Below are positions 17,193 to 25,819 of a DNA stretch of 48,015 bases, one piece after another. Positions within the stretch are counted from its first letter, which is position 1. Each line of letters begins with the position of its first letter. Source of the stretch: JAHJRJ01 sp037443685 (GTDB lineage Bacteria > Bacteroidota > Ignavibacteria > UBA10030 > BY39). The notes beneath the pieces were generated by a model. The model was given only the letters and a program-made list of their open reading frames with translations. It had not been told where the DNA came from and searched no databases. Location of the stretch: the NCBI GenBank assembly GCA_037443685.1, contig JBBINX010000008.1:1-48015 (forward strand), in the 5' to 3' direction. A program made the position numbers and the translations under genes.

Positions 17193-18098
17193 TTATATTA
17201 GAATTTGTGGAGATTTCATCTCCGAATTAATATATGCTCTTGCCATTCGTGGAGTATTAAATGCAATACCGAATTGACCCTGCGAATTCATCACAATCAC
17301 TCCGCCCAAACCATCGGCTTTTTTCTTAAGAACCTCAATGCCTTTATTTGCCGCTGTTTGTGGATCATTACGATTCCATTCCATTAAATCGATAACAGTT
17401 TTAGCCATTACCACTTTTATCATCGCTTCTCCCCAGCCGGTCGTTGAAACCCCACCAACGGAATTATCCGCATAAGTACCACAACCGATTAGCGGTGAGT
17501 CGCCAACACGGCCTGGGTATTTATTGAACGTTCCGCCTGTAGAAGTTCCAGCACAAATTATTCCGTGAGAATCGAGAGCTACTGCACCGACAGTATCACT
17601 AGGTTTACGAATTTGAAATGCATCCTTTGTCGAGAAATTTTCAATTCCTTTAACTTCTTCCCATTTTTTTAATTCACGTTCGATTAATAAATCCATCTGA
17701 GAACAAAGTTCTACACCGTTCTCCTTAGCAAACTTTTCAGCCCCGCGTCCTACAAGTAAAATATGTTCGCTGCAGTCCATTATCTTCCGGCATAATGAAA
17801 TCGGATTTCGGATATTCTTAACAGCAGCTACAGCACCTGCTCGGAATGTTTTTCCATTCATAATACTCGCATCGAGTTCAATTTCACCGTCGGCATTGAC
17901 GTGTGAACCTTTTCCTGCATCGAACGTAATGTCGTCTTCTAAATAGATAATCGCTTTTTCGACAGCATCGACTGCACTTCCGCTGTTTTTTAAAATTTCC
18001 CAGCCGATATGAAGCGCCTTACTTACACCCTTACGATGTGCCTCGACTAATTCGTCGGGAATATCCCATGCACCGCCGTGAACTATGAATGATATCAT
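17193..18098 (-). CDS. Isoaspartyl peptidase / plant-type L-asparaginase
   Basis: A 301-residue N-terminal-nucleophile hydrolase. It would self-cleave before Thr169 in SDTVGAVALD, which becomes the catalytic residue of the beta subunit. The substrate-binding GRVGDSPLIGCGTYADN (196-212) and STTGWGE (218-224) are intact, as is FIVHGGAW at the N-terminus. The enzyme removes isoaspartyl residues from peptides and can hydrolyse asparagine. No signal peptide is visible, so it is probably cytoplasmic. It leads the three-gene minus-strand group with the TPR lipoprotein and DUF58 genes. Confidence 0.93.
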   Translation of the reverse strand: MISFIVHGGAWDIPDELVEAHRKGVSKALHIGWEILKNSGSAVDAVEKAIIYLEDDITFDAGKGSHVNADGEIELDASIMNGKTFRAGAVAAVKNIRNPISLCRKIMDCSEHILLVGRGAEKFAKENGVELCSQMDLLIERELKKWEEVKGIENFSTKDAFQIRKPSDTVGAVALDSHGIICAGTSTGGTFNKYPGRVGDSPLIGCGTYADNSVGGVSTTGWGEAMIKVVMAKTVIDLMEWNRNDPQTAANKGIEVLKKKADGLGGVIVMNSQGQFGIAFNTPRMARAYINSEMKSPQILI

Positions 18099-18279
18099 TT
18101 TAGATTTTGAATTTTAGATGGTTCAACTCCCCACCTATTCGTTGGGGTCGCTCACCACAAGTTTTAGATTACAGATAATAATTTATACGATAGGAATTTA
18201 CGAAAAAGTTGAGGGAGAAGCAAAAAGAAGATGATTAAAAACGATGAACTAATTAAAGAAGGAGGACATATGCCGCGGA

Positions 18280-19542
18280 CTACCGCAGCAGAACCATCTT
18301 GCGCATCTCTGTTCGACTTTCAGATTGCAAACGGGCAATGTATATACCTGTGGCGAGACCGGCAGCATCAAATGTTAATCTGTACAACTTCCCTGCGTGA
18401 GCAATATCATTGAACAACACCGCAACTTCTTGTCCAAGAACATTATACACGCCGAGCTTTACCTTAACCGACTGTAGAACACTGAATTCAAAATGCGTGC
18501 TCGGATTGAAGGGATTGGGGAAGTTTTGATGAAACACAAAATCTTCTGGGATGAGTGTTTCACCTTGCTTTACAGATGTTATCGTGAAAGTTCTCGCCCA
18601 CGTATCGCCATTGTTCATCGATTTGAAAATCCCACTGTTCCCGCCAGCAATGATGTTTCCCACGTGATCCACTATAAGATCCCACACTGACTCATCTTCG
18701 AGACCGCTGAGCATCCATGAATCACCGTTGTTCGTTGAACGATAGACTCCCCCGCCTCCTCCCCCATACCATGCTCCAACAAAAACATTTCCCGAAGGAT
18801 GCACGATAAGCGACACAAAATTGTATAACGGTAAGCCTGAGCCCGATGTATTCCAGGTTGCTCCCGTGTCAGTAGAGCGAACAACGGTATGGACACTTCC
18901 AACCGTGATAGCTCCAAATAGATATCCATTGGGACTTCGGGCAAGCGCGTAGCACGAACCATCTGTTGAATATACACGTTGCCATGTGGTCCCTTCATCC
19001 GATGATCGTGAAATTCCGAACAAATGACCCACAAAAAGATTTTCACTGTTGCCAAATACGAAACTCAGGGTTCTTAAAGGTGAGCTATAAATCCTATTCC
19101 ACGCAATACCCAAATCTGTCGACCTGAAAATCAGATCGTCAGCAGTGCCAGCGAGAACGTAGCCCGACTGCGTCACCGCAAATGCATTGATGGCGTAGGT
19201 TCCCTGAATATTTATATATGTCCAGTTGACTCCGTTGTCGGTCGATCGGTACAGACCGTCCATACCGTACGGACCTGCAAAAATGTATCCATTCGGATGG
19301 ACAGCGATTGCCTCTATCTCGTTACCAATGGTGTCTAATCCTATCGATTCCCATGAGTTGCCGCCATCGGAAGAGCGAATCATTCCACCAGGCCATACGC
19401 CAGCAATGACATTGCCGCTAGAGTCCAGAGCAAATGACCAGCAACCTACAGCTCCCTGGCTTATTGCGGTTGACCACCCTGAAATTATGCACATGCTATA
19501 CAATGGGATTAAGAGAAACATTTTCGCCAACCTTGAATTCAT
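18280..19542 (-). CDS. Secreted T9SS protein with seven BNR/Ycf48-like repeats
   Basis: A 420-residue exported protein. The signal peptide covers about residues 1-29. Seven blade-like repeats follow with cores such as IRSSDGGNSW, YRSTDNGVNW, FRSTDLGIAW, SRSSDEGTTW, VRSTDTGATW, YRSTNNGDSW and FKSMNNGDTW, predicting a seven-bladed beta propeller. The C-terminal type A sorting domain has NFPNPFNPSTHF and ends MRKMVLLR. The start is set by a strong GGAGGAGGTG site 6-8 bases upstream, embedded in the end of the preceding gene. Base composition (about half G+C in rows I counted) is well above that of neighbours, suggesting transfer. Confidence 0.88.
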   Translation of the reverse strand: MNSRLAKMFLLIPLYSMCIISGWSTAISQGAVGCWSFALDSSGNVIAGVWPGGMIRSSDGGNSWESIGLDTIGNEIEAIAVHPNGYIFAGPYGMDGLYRSTDNGVNWTYINIQGTYAINAFAVTQSGYVLAGTADDLIFRSTDLGIAWNRIYSSPLRTLSFVFGNSENLFVGHLFGISRSSDEGTTWQRVYSTDGSCYALARSPNGYLFGAITVGSVHTVVRSTDTGATWNTSGSGLPLYNFVSLIVHPSGNVFVGAWYGGGGGGVYRSTNNGDSWMLSGLEDESVWDLIVDHVGNIIAGGNSGIFKSMNNGDTWARTFTITSVKQGETLIPEDFVFHQNFPNPFNPSTHFEFSVLQSVKVKLGVYNVLGQEVAVLFNDIAHAGKLYRLTFDAAGLATGIYIARLQSESRTEMRKMVLLR

Positions 19543-19545
19543 TTT

Positions 19546-19998
19546 CTACACCTCCTCCAACGGTAATTCCTCACACATTACATCTGGTGGCGTGCAATTG
19601 TATTCATTGTAGTAATATGGATCGTTTCGTGTAAAACAACCATTCACATTCGTGATCATCTCCTCTTCAGGGTCAGGATATCCCCACAAAATTACTAGAA
19701 TCCCTATGATAATGAATGGCTTCCCCCAGTACTGTTGAGTTGTTCTCTTCGCAAAATGATCAACTTGAGATACATCTTGAAACGTGTGAGGATCCGAAGT
19801 CGGCAACGAAAGCATCTGTGAGTTTGATTTTTCCCTCCAACCGTCTGGATGATTCCAATGACGTAGTGTGTACCGTATGCCTCGCAGTTGACTCCTTTGA
19901 ATTGTGATGGTGCCGTTGTTGCCCCAAATTACTCGTGCATCGAAATCATTTTTCCCACAATTCCATATCCACTGATTTATACTATTAAGGTCAGGCAC
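19546..19998 (-). CDS. Unrecognised 150-residue protein coupled to the T9SS propeller gene
   Basis: I do not recognise this family. The protein has a polar, aromatic-rich first half (WIWNCGKNDFDARVIWGNNG), one likely membrane helix near residues 93-108 (KPFIIIGILVILWGYP), and an acidic Cys/Tyr-containing tail. Reality is supported by an AAAGGA site 7 bases before the GTG start, a sigma-70-like promoter further upstream, a gap of only three bases to the next gene, and a stop region (GAGGAGGTGTAG) that doubles as that gene's ribosome site. Its composition matches the GC-richer propeller gene rather than the surroundings. Confidence 0.6.
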   Translation of the reverse strand: MPDLNSINQWIWNCGKNDFDARVIWGNNGTITIQRSQLRGIRYTLRHWNHPDGWREKSNSQMLSLPTSDPHTFQDVSQVDHFAKRTTQQYWGKPFIIIGILVILWGYPDPEEEMITNVNGCFTRNDPYYYNEYNCTPPDVMCEELPLEEV

Positions 19999-20043
19999 AT
20001 TGCAATCCTTTTATAACAGCTAAATTTTTATATCTTTAGTAAA

Positions 20044-20072
20044 AAGATATTATTTAATTTCAAAATTGTCAA
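20044..20072 (-). promoter_or_regulatory. Sigma-70-like promoter for the 19998-18280 gene pair
   Basis: On the minus strand, TTGACA (20072-20067), a 17-base spacer, then TATCTT (20049-20044). Transcription would start near 20037, about 40 bases before the GTG at 19998. The -35 is perfect and the -10 matches 4 of 6. Confidence 0.4.
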
Positions 20073-20144
20073 TTTTAAATTTGAAATCGTATCAAATATT
20101 CATAAAATTTTTCGTGTGTTTTTTATCAACTCACCCCCAACCCA

Positions 20145-20162
20145 TTAGCAAAATTTTGCTAA
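20145..20162. repeat. Perfect 18-base palindrome
   Basis: TTAGCAAAATTTTGCTAA reads the same on both strands. No T-tract follows on either side, so it is not a terminator. It could be a dimeric regulator site or a chance AT-rich palindrome. Confidence 0.5.
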
Positions 20163-20348
20163 ATAATAACGGAATTGTAAACTACAATGATCCCGAAAAT
20201 TGCGTTAGAAAAAATTATTTATCATTATGTTATTGTTGGTAAACAACTTGGGGTCACTATTTTCTTCACCTTTTCTAATGCAATGCAATTAGAATAATCA
20301 CTACTTAATTTGGCATAAGACAATAGATCACAGTGGTTGAATATTTTC

Positions 20349-20404
20349 CCACGTAATCTATTGCAATTTTTGGGATGATATTAATGAGCGGGATCGCAAT
20401 GACT
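20349..20404 (-). repeat. Degenerate dispersed element (GTCATTGCGA...GCAATAGATT)
   Basis: On the minus strand GTCATTGCGATCCCGCTC is followed about 20 bases later by TTGCAATAGATTACGTGGG. This resembles a worn copy of the widespread intergenic GTCATTGCGA...GAAGCAATCTC element (from memory). Related fragments may be GTCATTG at 27743 and CGAAGCAATC at 23209. Confidence 0.3.
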
Positions 20405-20475
20405 CCTTTTTTGTATTCGACAACAAGCTTCTAATATACTAATGTACATAAATACTCAACTACTCATCGACTCAA

Positions 20476-23115
20476 CTACTTCTTAACTAGCTCAATCAAC
20501 CCGCGTCTATCCAATTGAACTAGCACAGTATCTCCCGCTGAAAATTCATTGGCAAGTATTTTTTCGGAGAGATGATTTACAACGTATTTTTGTATCGTCC
20601 GCTTCAAAGGTCTCGCACCGTAACTCGGATCGAAACCGAGTTGGGCAAGCCAATTTTTTGCTTCATCGGTTATCTCCAATTTAATTTCATTCTTCAACAT
20701 CATATCTTTAACCCGCTTGAATTGAATATCTACTATATTTCTGATGTCTTCCAATGACAGCGGTTTGAATAGAACAATTTCGTCTATCCGGTTTAAAAAT
20801 TCGGGTCTGATTGTCTGTCTCAGCAAATCGAAAAGCTTAGCCCGCAATTCTCCGAATATTTCATCCCTCTTCTCACTGTTGAATAGATGTATATTGTTTT
20901 GAATTAATGGTGTGCCAATGTTCGACGTCATTATTATAATTGTATTTTTAAAGTTGACAGTTCTTCCTTTACTGTCAGTTAATCTACCATCATCGAGAAG
21001 CTGTAAGAGGACGTCGAAAACTTCGGGATGGGCTTTTTCGATTTCATCCAATAATACTACTGAATACGGCTTTCGCCTAACAGCTTCGGTAAGCTGACCT
21101 CCCTCCTCATGACCGACATAACCTGGAGGGGCGCCAATTAAACGAGAAACAGAAAATTTCTCCATATACTCACTCATATCTATGCGGACAAGAGCATTCT
21201 CATCGTTAAATAAAACTTCGGTGAGAGCACGAGCAAGCTCGGTCTTTCCCACACCGGTAGTTCCTAAAAATATAAACGAACCTATCGGCTTTTTTTCGTC
21301 TTGCAAACCCGCTCGACTTCTTCGTATAGCTTCAGCCACAGCACGAACAGCTTCGTCCTGATTTACTAATCTTTCGTGAATTCTGTTTTCAAGATGTAAC
21401 AATTTTTGACGCTCACCTTCTACTAAGCGGGTTACGGGAATTCCCGTCCACTTTGCTACAATTTGTGCGATGTCTTCAGAGTCAACCTCCTCTTTTAACA
21501 TCTTTTTATATTTTTGCGTATCCTTTAATTTTGTTAACGCTAATTTCAATTCCTTTTCTAATGAGTTAATTATTCCATATTTTAGTTCAGCAACCCGGGC
21601 TAAATTTCCTTCACGCTCATTGACCTCAATCTCCTGTTTTGCATTTTTAATGTCTTCTTTCATTTTCCTGATAGACTTAATCAAATCTTTTTCATTCTGC
21701 CAGTGGGCTCTTAGCTGTGAACGATGGGAGTTTAGCTCGGCAACTTCTTTTTCTATTTCATTCAGTTTGTCTTGAGCGTTATCTTTGTCGGATTCATCGG
21801 TAAAGTTAATTAACTCGCGCTTGAACGCTTCACGCTCAATTTCAAGTTGTTGTAATTTTCGTTCGATTTCATCGAGTTCTTCTGGAAGCGAATCAATCTC
21901 AATTCTCAATTTTGAGGCAGCTTCGTCAACAAGGTCAATTGCTTTATCGGGTAAAAATCTATCTGTAATATAACGGTGGCTTAATCCGGCTGCACTAATT
22001 AAGGCGCCGTCTGTGATTCTAACACCGTGATGAACTTCATACCGCTCTTTGAGTCCGCGCAAGATTGATATAGTTTCTTCAACACTCGGTTCATCAATTA
22101 AAACGGGCTGGAATCGTCTTTCAAGAGCCGGGTCTTTTTCAACATACTTACGATATTCATCTATCGTAGTTGCACCAATCGCTCGTAAATCTCCTTTTGC
22201 AAGAGCCGGTTTGAGCATGTTCGCTGCATCTACTGACCCTTGTGCAGCGCCTGCGCCAACCAGAGTATGAAGTTCATCTATGAACAATATTATTTCGCCG
22301 TCGGATTCTATTACTTCTTTCAGTACTGCTTTGAGCCGTTCCTCAAACTGTCCTCGAAAACTTGTTCCTGCTACTAAAGCTCCTAAATCGAGAGCGACGA
22401 TTCTTTTTGTTTTTAGATTTTCGGGAATATCTCCTTGTACGATCCGCATTGCGAGCCCTTCGGCAATTGCAGTTTTACCAACACCGGGTTCGCCGATTAA
22501 AACCGGATTGTTTTTTGTACGGCGGGAAAGGACTTGAAGCACTCGACGAATTTCATCGTCGCGTCCAATGACAGGGTCCAATTTTCCATTGCGGGCAAGT
22601 TCGTTTAAATCCCTACCAAAACGTTGAAGAGATTGATATTTTTCTTCTGGCATTTGGTCTGTTACACGCTGTGTTCCGCGAATATTTTTGAGGGCTTTGT
22701 AAATTTCTTCTTTCGTAATTCCTTGGTCTTTAAGTATTTTAGAAGCGGCTGATTGATTGGAATCTAACAACCCTAATAAAAGATGTTCAGTGCTGACATA
22801 TTCGTCTTTAAGCTGGTGGATTTCTTTTAATGAAGATTCAAACACTTGAGTAAGATTTGTGCTGATGTATTGATTGCCTACTCCAGCGCCTGTAACTTTG
22901 GGAAGTCGTTCTACAGCTTCATTGATTTTAATTTTAATGAAATTAAGATTTGCGCCAATTTTTTGGAGCAGTGAAACGACAATACCTTCTGAATCCTGAA
23001 CGAGTGCAGCTAATAAATGTTCGGGTTCAATTGATTGATTGCTGTAACTTGCAGCTATTTCCTGTGCCGTTTGTACAGCTTCCTGCGATTTTATCGTAAA
23101 TTTTTGAAATTGCAT
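20476..23115 (-). CDS. clpB: ATP-dependent disaggregase ClpB (Hsp100)
   Basis: An 879-residue Hsp100 that works with DnaK to dissolve protein aggregates. The N-terminal Clp-N repeat domain (1-145) is followed by AAA-1 with Walker A GEPGVGKTAIAEG and Walker B LFIDELH. The ClpB-specific coiled-coil middle domain (about 410-525) is rich in Glu/Lys heptads and separates it from ClpA/ClpC. AAA-2 follows with GTTGVGKTELARAL and VVLLDEIEKAHPEVF. The C-terminal YGARPLKRTIQ sensor-2 region is intact. It lies 177 bases downstream of dnaK on the same strand, a functional pairing. Confidence 0.97.
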   Translation of the reverse strand: MQFQKFTIKSQEAVQTAQEIAASYSNQSIEPEHLLAALVQDSEGIVVSLLQKIGANLNFIKIKINEAVERLPKVTGAGVGNQYISTNLTQVFESSLKEIHQLKDEYVSTEHLLLGLLDSNQSAASKILKDQGITKEEIYKALKNIRGTQRVTDQMPEEKYQSLQRFGRDLNELARNGKLDPVIGRDDEIRRVLQVLSRRTKNNPVLIGEPGVGKTAIAEGLAMRIVQGDIPENLKTKRIVALDLGALVAGTSFRGQFEERLKAVLKEVIESDGEIILFIDELHTLVGAGAAQGSVDAANMLKPALAKGDLRAIGATTIDEYRKYVEKDPALERRFQPVLIDEPSVEETISILRGLKERYEVHHGVRITDGALISAAGLSHRYITDRFLPDKAIDLVDEAASKLRIEIDSLPEELDEIERKLQQLEIEREAFKRELINFTDESDKDNAQDKLNEIEKEVAELNSHRSQLRAHWQNEKDLIKSIRKMKEDIKNAKQEIEVNEREGNLARVAELKYGIINSLEKELKLALTKLKDTQKYKKMLKEEVDSEDIAQIVAKWTGIPVTRLVEGERQKLLHLENRIHERLVNQDEAVRAVAEAIRRSRAGLQDEKKPIGSFIFLGTTGVGKTELARALTEVLFNDENALVRIDMSEYMEKFSVSRLIGAPPGYVGHEEGGQLTEAVRRKPYSVVLLDEIEKAHPEVFDVLLQLLDDGRLTDSKGRTVNFKNTIIIMTSNIGTPLIQNNIHLFNSEKRDEIFGELRAKLFDLLRQTIRPEFLNRIDEIVLFKPLSLEDIRNIVDIQFKRVKDMMLKNEIKLEITDEAKNWLAQLGFDPSYGARPLKRTIQKYVVNHLSEKILANEFSAGDTVLVQLDRRGLIELVKK

Positions 23116-23195
23116 TAAATACTCTGTTCAGTCTTATCATGATTTGAGATTTGAGTCTTCCATTTTTTCCCTGGCTTTTTCCAATCGGAAGTTGT

Positions 23196-23234
23196 GGAAG
23201 GCGGTTATCGAAGCAATCAGACTACCGCCTTTCC
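23196..23234. repeat. Hairpin between dnaK and clpB
   Basis: GGAAGGCGGT (23196-23205) pairs with ACCGCCTTTCC (23224-23234) with one bulged base; the loop contains CGAAGCAATC. There is no T-tract after it on the minus strand, so it may be a stem-loop or dispersed element rather than a terminator. Confidence 0.45.
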
Positions 23235-23292
23235 ATCGTACCCAATATTTATTAGTTAATTAATCAAGTGACAATTGATAATTGACCATTAA

Positions 23293-25233
23293 TCATTTGT
23301 CTTTGTCATCAACCACTTCGAAGTCGGCATCTTCAACGGCTTTGCCTTTTTCTTCTTTTGGTGCGCCTGCGGTTTGTTCCCCAGTCGGACCAGCTTGCCC
23401 GCCAGTAAATCCGTCGCCGGGCTGACTCTTTGTTTGCTCATACATCTTGCTGGATGCTTCATTCCAAGCGTTGTTGAGTATTTCGGTTTTTGCTTTAATG
23501 TCGGGAATATTGTTCGCCTTAATTGCTGCATCGAGATCATCGGCTGCTTTTTCTAACTTTGCCTTAAATTCTGATGGGATTTTATCGCCCAAGTCTTTGA
23601 TCTGTTTGCGAGTTTGAAAAACTAGAGTATCGGCTTGATTTTTTGTTTCGACTTCCTCTTTACGTTTTTTATCTTCTGCCGAATGTGCTTCAGCATCTCT
23701 TTTCATCTTTTCAATCTCTTCTTTGCTCAACCCGCTAGATGAAGTAATGCGTATGCTTTGTTCTTTGTTTGTCGCTTTATCTTTCGCAGTTACGTGCAGC
23801 AAACCGTTAGCGTCAATATCAAATGTAACTTCGATTTGAGGTATTCCGCGAGGTGCTGGTGGAATTCCGTCAAGGTGGAATTTACCAAGTGTTCTATTGT
23901 CGATAGCCATCGGACGCTCGCCCTGCAATACATGAATTTCTACAGAAGTTTGGCTGTCCGCTGCAGTTGAAAAAATTTCGCTCTTTCTTGTAGGAATTGT
24001 CGTATTTGCAGGAATCAAAGTGGTCATAACATTGCCAAGTGTCTCGATACCGAGTGATAATGGCGTAACATCGAGCAGTAACACATCCGTAACGTCGCCA
24101 CTTAGAACACCGCCTTGAATAGCTGCTCCGACTGCCACAACCTCGTCAGGGTTGACTCCTTTGTGCCCTTCCTTACCGAAGATATCTTTAACTAACTGCA
24201 TAATTCGGGGCATACGCGTCATTCCACCGACGAGAATAACTTCATCAATCTGATTCGAATTCACACCTGCATCCCGAAGAGCTTTTTCAACTGGTGGGAT
24301 ACATTTTTCGACTAAATCGGAAACAAGCTGCTCAAACTTTGCGCGTGTTATTGTCATATTCAAGTGCTTCGGTCCATCGGCTGTTGCAGTAATGAATGGT
24401 AGATTTATTTCGGTCTGCATAAGCTGCGAAAGTTCCATCTTTCCTTTTTCAGAAGCCTCACGCAAACGCTGCAATGCCATTGGGTCTTTACGTAAATCAA
24501 TACCTTCAAGTTTTTTAAACTCATCGGCTAAATAATCTACAAGACGATGGTCAAAGTTATCACCACCAAGGTGAGTATCCCCGTTAGAAGATTTTACTTC
24601 GAACACACCTTCGCCCAATTCAAGAATGGATATATCGAAAGTTCCACCGCCTAAATCGAATACAGCAATCTTACTGTCTTTATGCTTTTTATCAAGTCCG
24701 TATGCGAGGGCTGCGGCTGTAGGTTCGTTAATAATTCTTCGGACGTTCAATCCTGCAATTTCGCCAGCTTCTTTCGTCGCTTGCCGCTGTGCGTCGTTGA
24801 AGTAAGCGGGGACCGTGATCACTGCGTCGGTTACTTTCTGTCCAAGATAATCTTCAGCTGTTTGTTTCATTTTCTGAAGAACCATAGCGCTGATTTCAGG
24901 CGGCGAATAAACTCTGTCGCTAATTTCAACTCGTGCAGTGTTGTTATCTCCTTGTATTACTTTGTATGGTATAAGTTTCATCTCTTCGGTAACTTCATTA
25001 TAAAACCGTCCCATAAACCGTTTGATAGAAGACACGGTGTTTTGTGAATTAGTTACAGCTTGCCTTTTCGCAGCTTGACCTACGAGTCGTTCTCCAGTTT
25101 TCGAGAAAGCTACAACCGACGGTGTAGTTCTACCACCTTCAGTGTTAGCAATTACAACAGGGTCGTTTCCTTCCATTACAGCAACAACTGAGTTTGTTGT
25201 GCCTAAATCAATTCCAATTATTTTTCCAGCCAT
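23293..25233 (-). CDS. dnaK: Molecular chaperone DnaK (Hsp70)
   Basis: A 646-residue Hsp70. The N-terminal ATPase begins MAGKIIGIDLGTTNSVVAVM. It contains the phosphate loop AVFDLGGGTFDISIL and the adenosine-site VILVGGMTRMPRI. The linker VLLLDVTPLSLGIET leads into the peptide-binding domain, a helical lid (about 510-605) and a Gly/Ala-rich tail ending in the EEVD-like DFEVVDDKDK. It folds and refolds proteins, normally with DnaJ and GrpE, neither of which is in the window. It lies 94 bases downstream of hsp20 with a hairpin in between. I saw no CIRCE operator upstream. Confidence 0.98.
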   Translation of the reverse strand: MAGKIIGIDLGTTNSVVAVMEGNDPVVIANTEGGRTTPSVVAFSKTGERLVGQAAKRQAVTNSQNTVSSIKRFMGRFYNEVTEEMKLIPYKVIQGDNNTARVEISDRVYSPPEISAMVLQKMKQTAEDYLGQKVTDAVITVPAYFNDAQRQATKEAGEIAGLNVRRIINEPTAAALAYGLDKKHKDSKIAVFDLGGGTFDISILELGEGVFEVKSSNGDTHLGGDNFDHRLVDYLADEFKKLEGIDLRKDPMALQRLREASEKGKMELSQLMQTEINLPFITATADGPKHLNMTITRAKFEQLVSDLVEKCIPPVEKALRDAGVNSNQIDEVILVGGMTRMPRIMQLVKDIFGKEGHKGVNPDEVVAVGAAIQGGVLSGDVTDVLLLDVTPLSLGIETLGNVMTTLIPANTTIPTRKSEIFSTAADSQTSVEIHVLQGERPMAIDNRTLGKFHLDGIPPAPRGIPQIEVTFDIDANGLLHVTAKDKATNKEQSIRITSSSGLSKEEIEKMKRDAEAHSAEDKKRKEEVETKNQADTLVFQTRKQIKDLGDKIPSEFKAKLEKAADDLDAAIKANNIPDIKAKTEILNNAWNEASSKMYEQTKSQPGDGFTGGQAGPTGEQTAGAPKEEKGKAVEDADFEVVDDKDK

Positions 25234-25268
25234 TTTATTATACCTCTATATTTATTATTTAAAATATA

Positions 25269-25300
25269 AACAGGAATCCCGATGATTCGGGATACCTGTT
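25269..25300. repeat. Strong hairpin between hsp20 and dnaK
   Basis: A 14-position stem with one A-A mismatch: AACAGG-x-ATCCCGA, loop TGAT, TCGGGAT-x-CCTGTT. On the plus strand it is followed by an eight-T run (about 25311-25318), but both flanking genes run minus, where only an AT-rich stretch follows. It may attenuate or stabilise hsp20 mRNA, or be a copy of the ATCCCGA palindrome family (1278, 27754). Confidence 0.6.
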
Positions 25301-25327
25301 AGATTAGTTATTTTTTTTATTCGATAT

Positions 25328-25759
25328 TTATTGTATGTCGATAGTTTTAGAAATATCTTTTGGGTTAACTTTCGGTAATTGAATCTTCAGTAATCCATTA
25401 TTAAAAGACGCTTCTACACTATCACTTTCAACTTCCATGGGCAAATTAATTGAACGGTTGAAAGAGCCGTAACAAGATTCAAGATGAAAGTAGTTTTCCT
25501 TTTCTGTCTTTCTTTCCCGTTTACGTTCGCCGCTAATTGTAAGCACGTCGTTGTGTAGTGTAACTTTAACATCTTTTTTCTCCATACCGGGAATCTCAGC
25601 TTCAATGATAAGATTTTTTTCATCTTCAAATACATTGACTCGTGGAGAAAAACTCCCGCCGCTGAAATCCCACTTGAACGGAAAATCGTTAAAAATTCTG
25701 CTCATTTGTTTTTCAAAAGATTCTAACTCTTTTATCGGTGAAAATTTTACTAGTGTCAT
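25328..25759 (-). CDS. Small heat-shock protein (Hsp20/alpha-crystallin)
   Basis: A 143-residue holdase. The alpha-crystallin domain (about 38-143) includes SPRVNVFEDEKNLIIEAEIP, the beta strands VTLHNDVLTISGER, and the closing ASFNNGLLKIQLPK with the family motif GLLKI. A C-terminal I-x-I-like motif is weak (TIDIQ). It binds unfolding proteins and hands them to DnaK and ClpB, whose genes follow on the same strand. AGGAG lies about 9 bases before the ATG. A sigma-54-type promoter is seen upstream. Confidence 0.95.
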   Translation of the reverse strand: MTLVKFSPIKELESFEKQMSRIFNDFPFKWDFSGGSFSPRVNVFEDEKNLIIEAEIPGMEKKDVKVTLHNDVLTISGERKRERKTEKENYFHLESCYGSFNRSINLPMEVESDSVEASFNNGLLKIQLPKVNPKDISKTIDIQ

Positions 25760-25819
25760 TTTATTATCTCCTATATCTATTATTTCTGTTTATATTTATT
25801 GTTGTCTGTCATTAATACA

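Larger units (their letters stand above)
19999..20475. other. 477-base spacer with promoter and palindromes
   Basis: No gene is visible. It contains the promoter at 20044-20072, a perfect 18-base palindrome (20145-20162), a 7-base inverted repeat TTCTAAT/ATTAGAA (20273-20294) and a degenerate dispersed-repeat-like stretch (20349-20404). Confidence 0.5.

Noticed and set aside
23196..23234. Intrinsic terminator after dnaK
   Set aside because: The stem is good but no T-tract follows on the minus strand; listed only as a hairpin.
20572..25047. Many open frames opposite clpB and dnaK
   Set aside because: They are antisense shadows of strongly conserved genes with Ser/Phe-rich, low-information translations.
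25234..25327. CIRCE operator (TTAGCACTC-N9-GAGTGCTAA) ahead of dnaK or hsp20
   Set aside because: Neither spacer contains the motif or a close variant.
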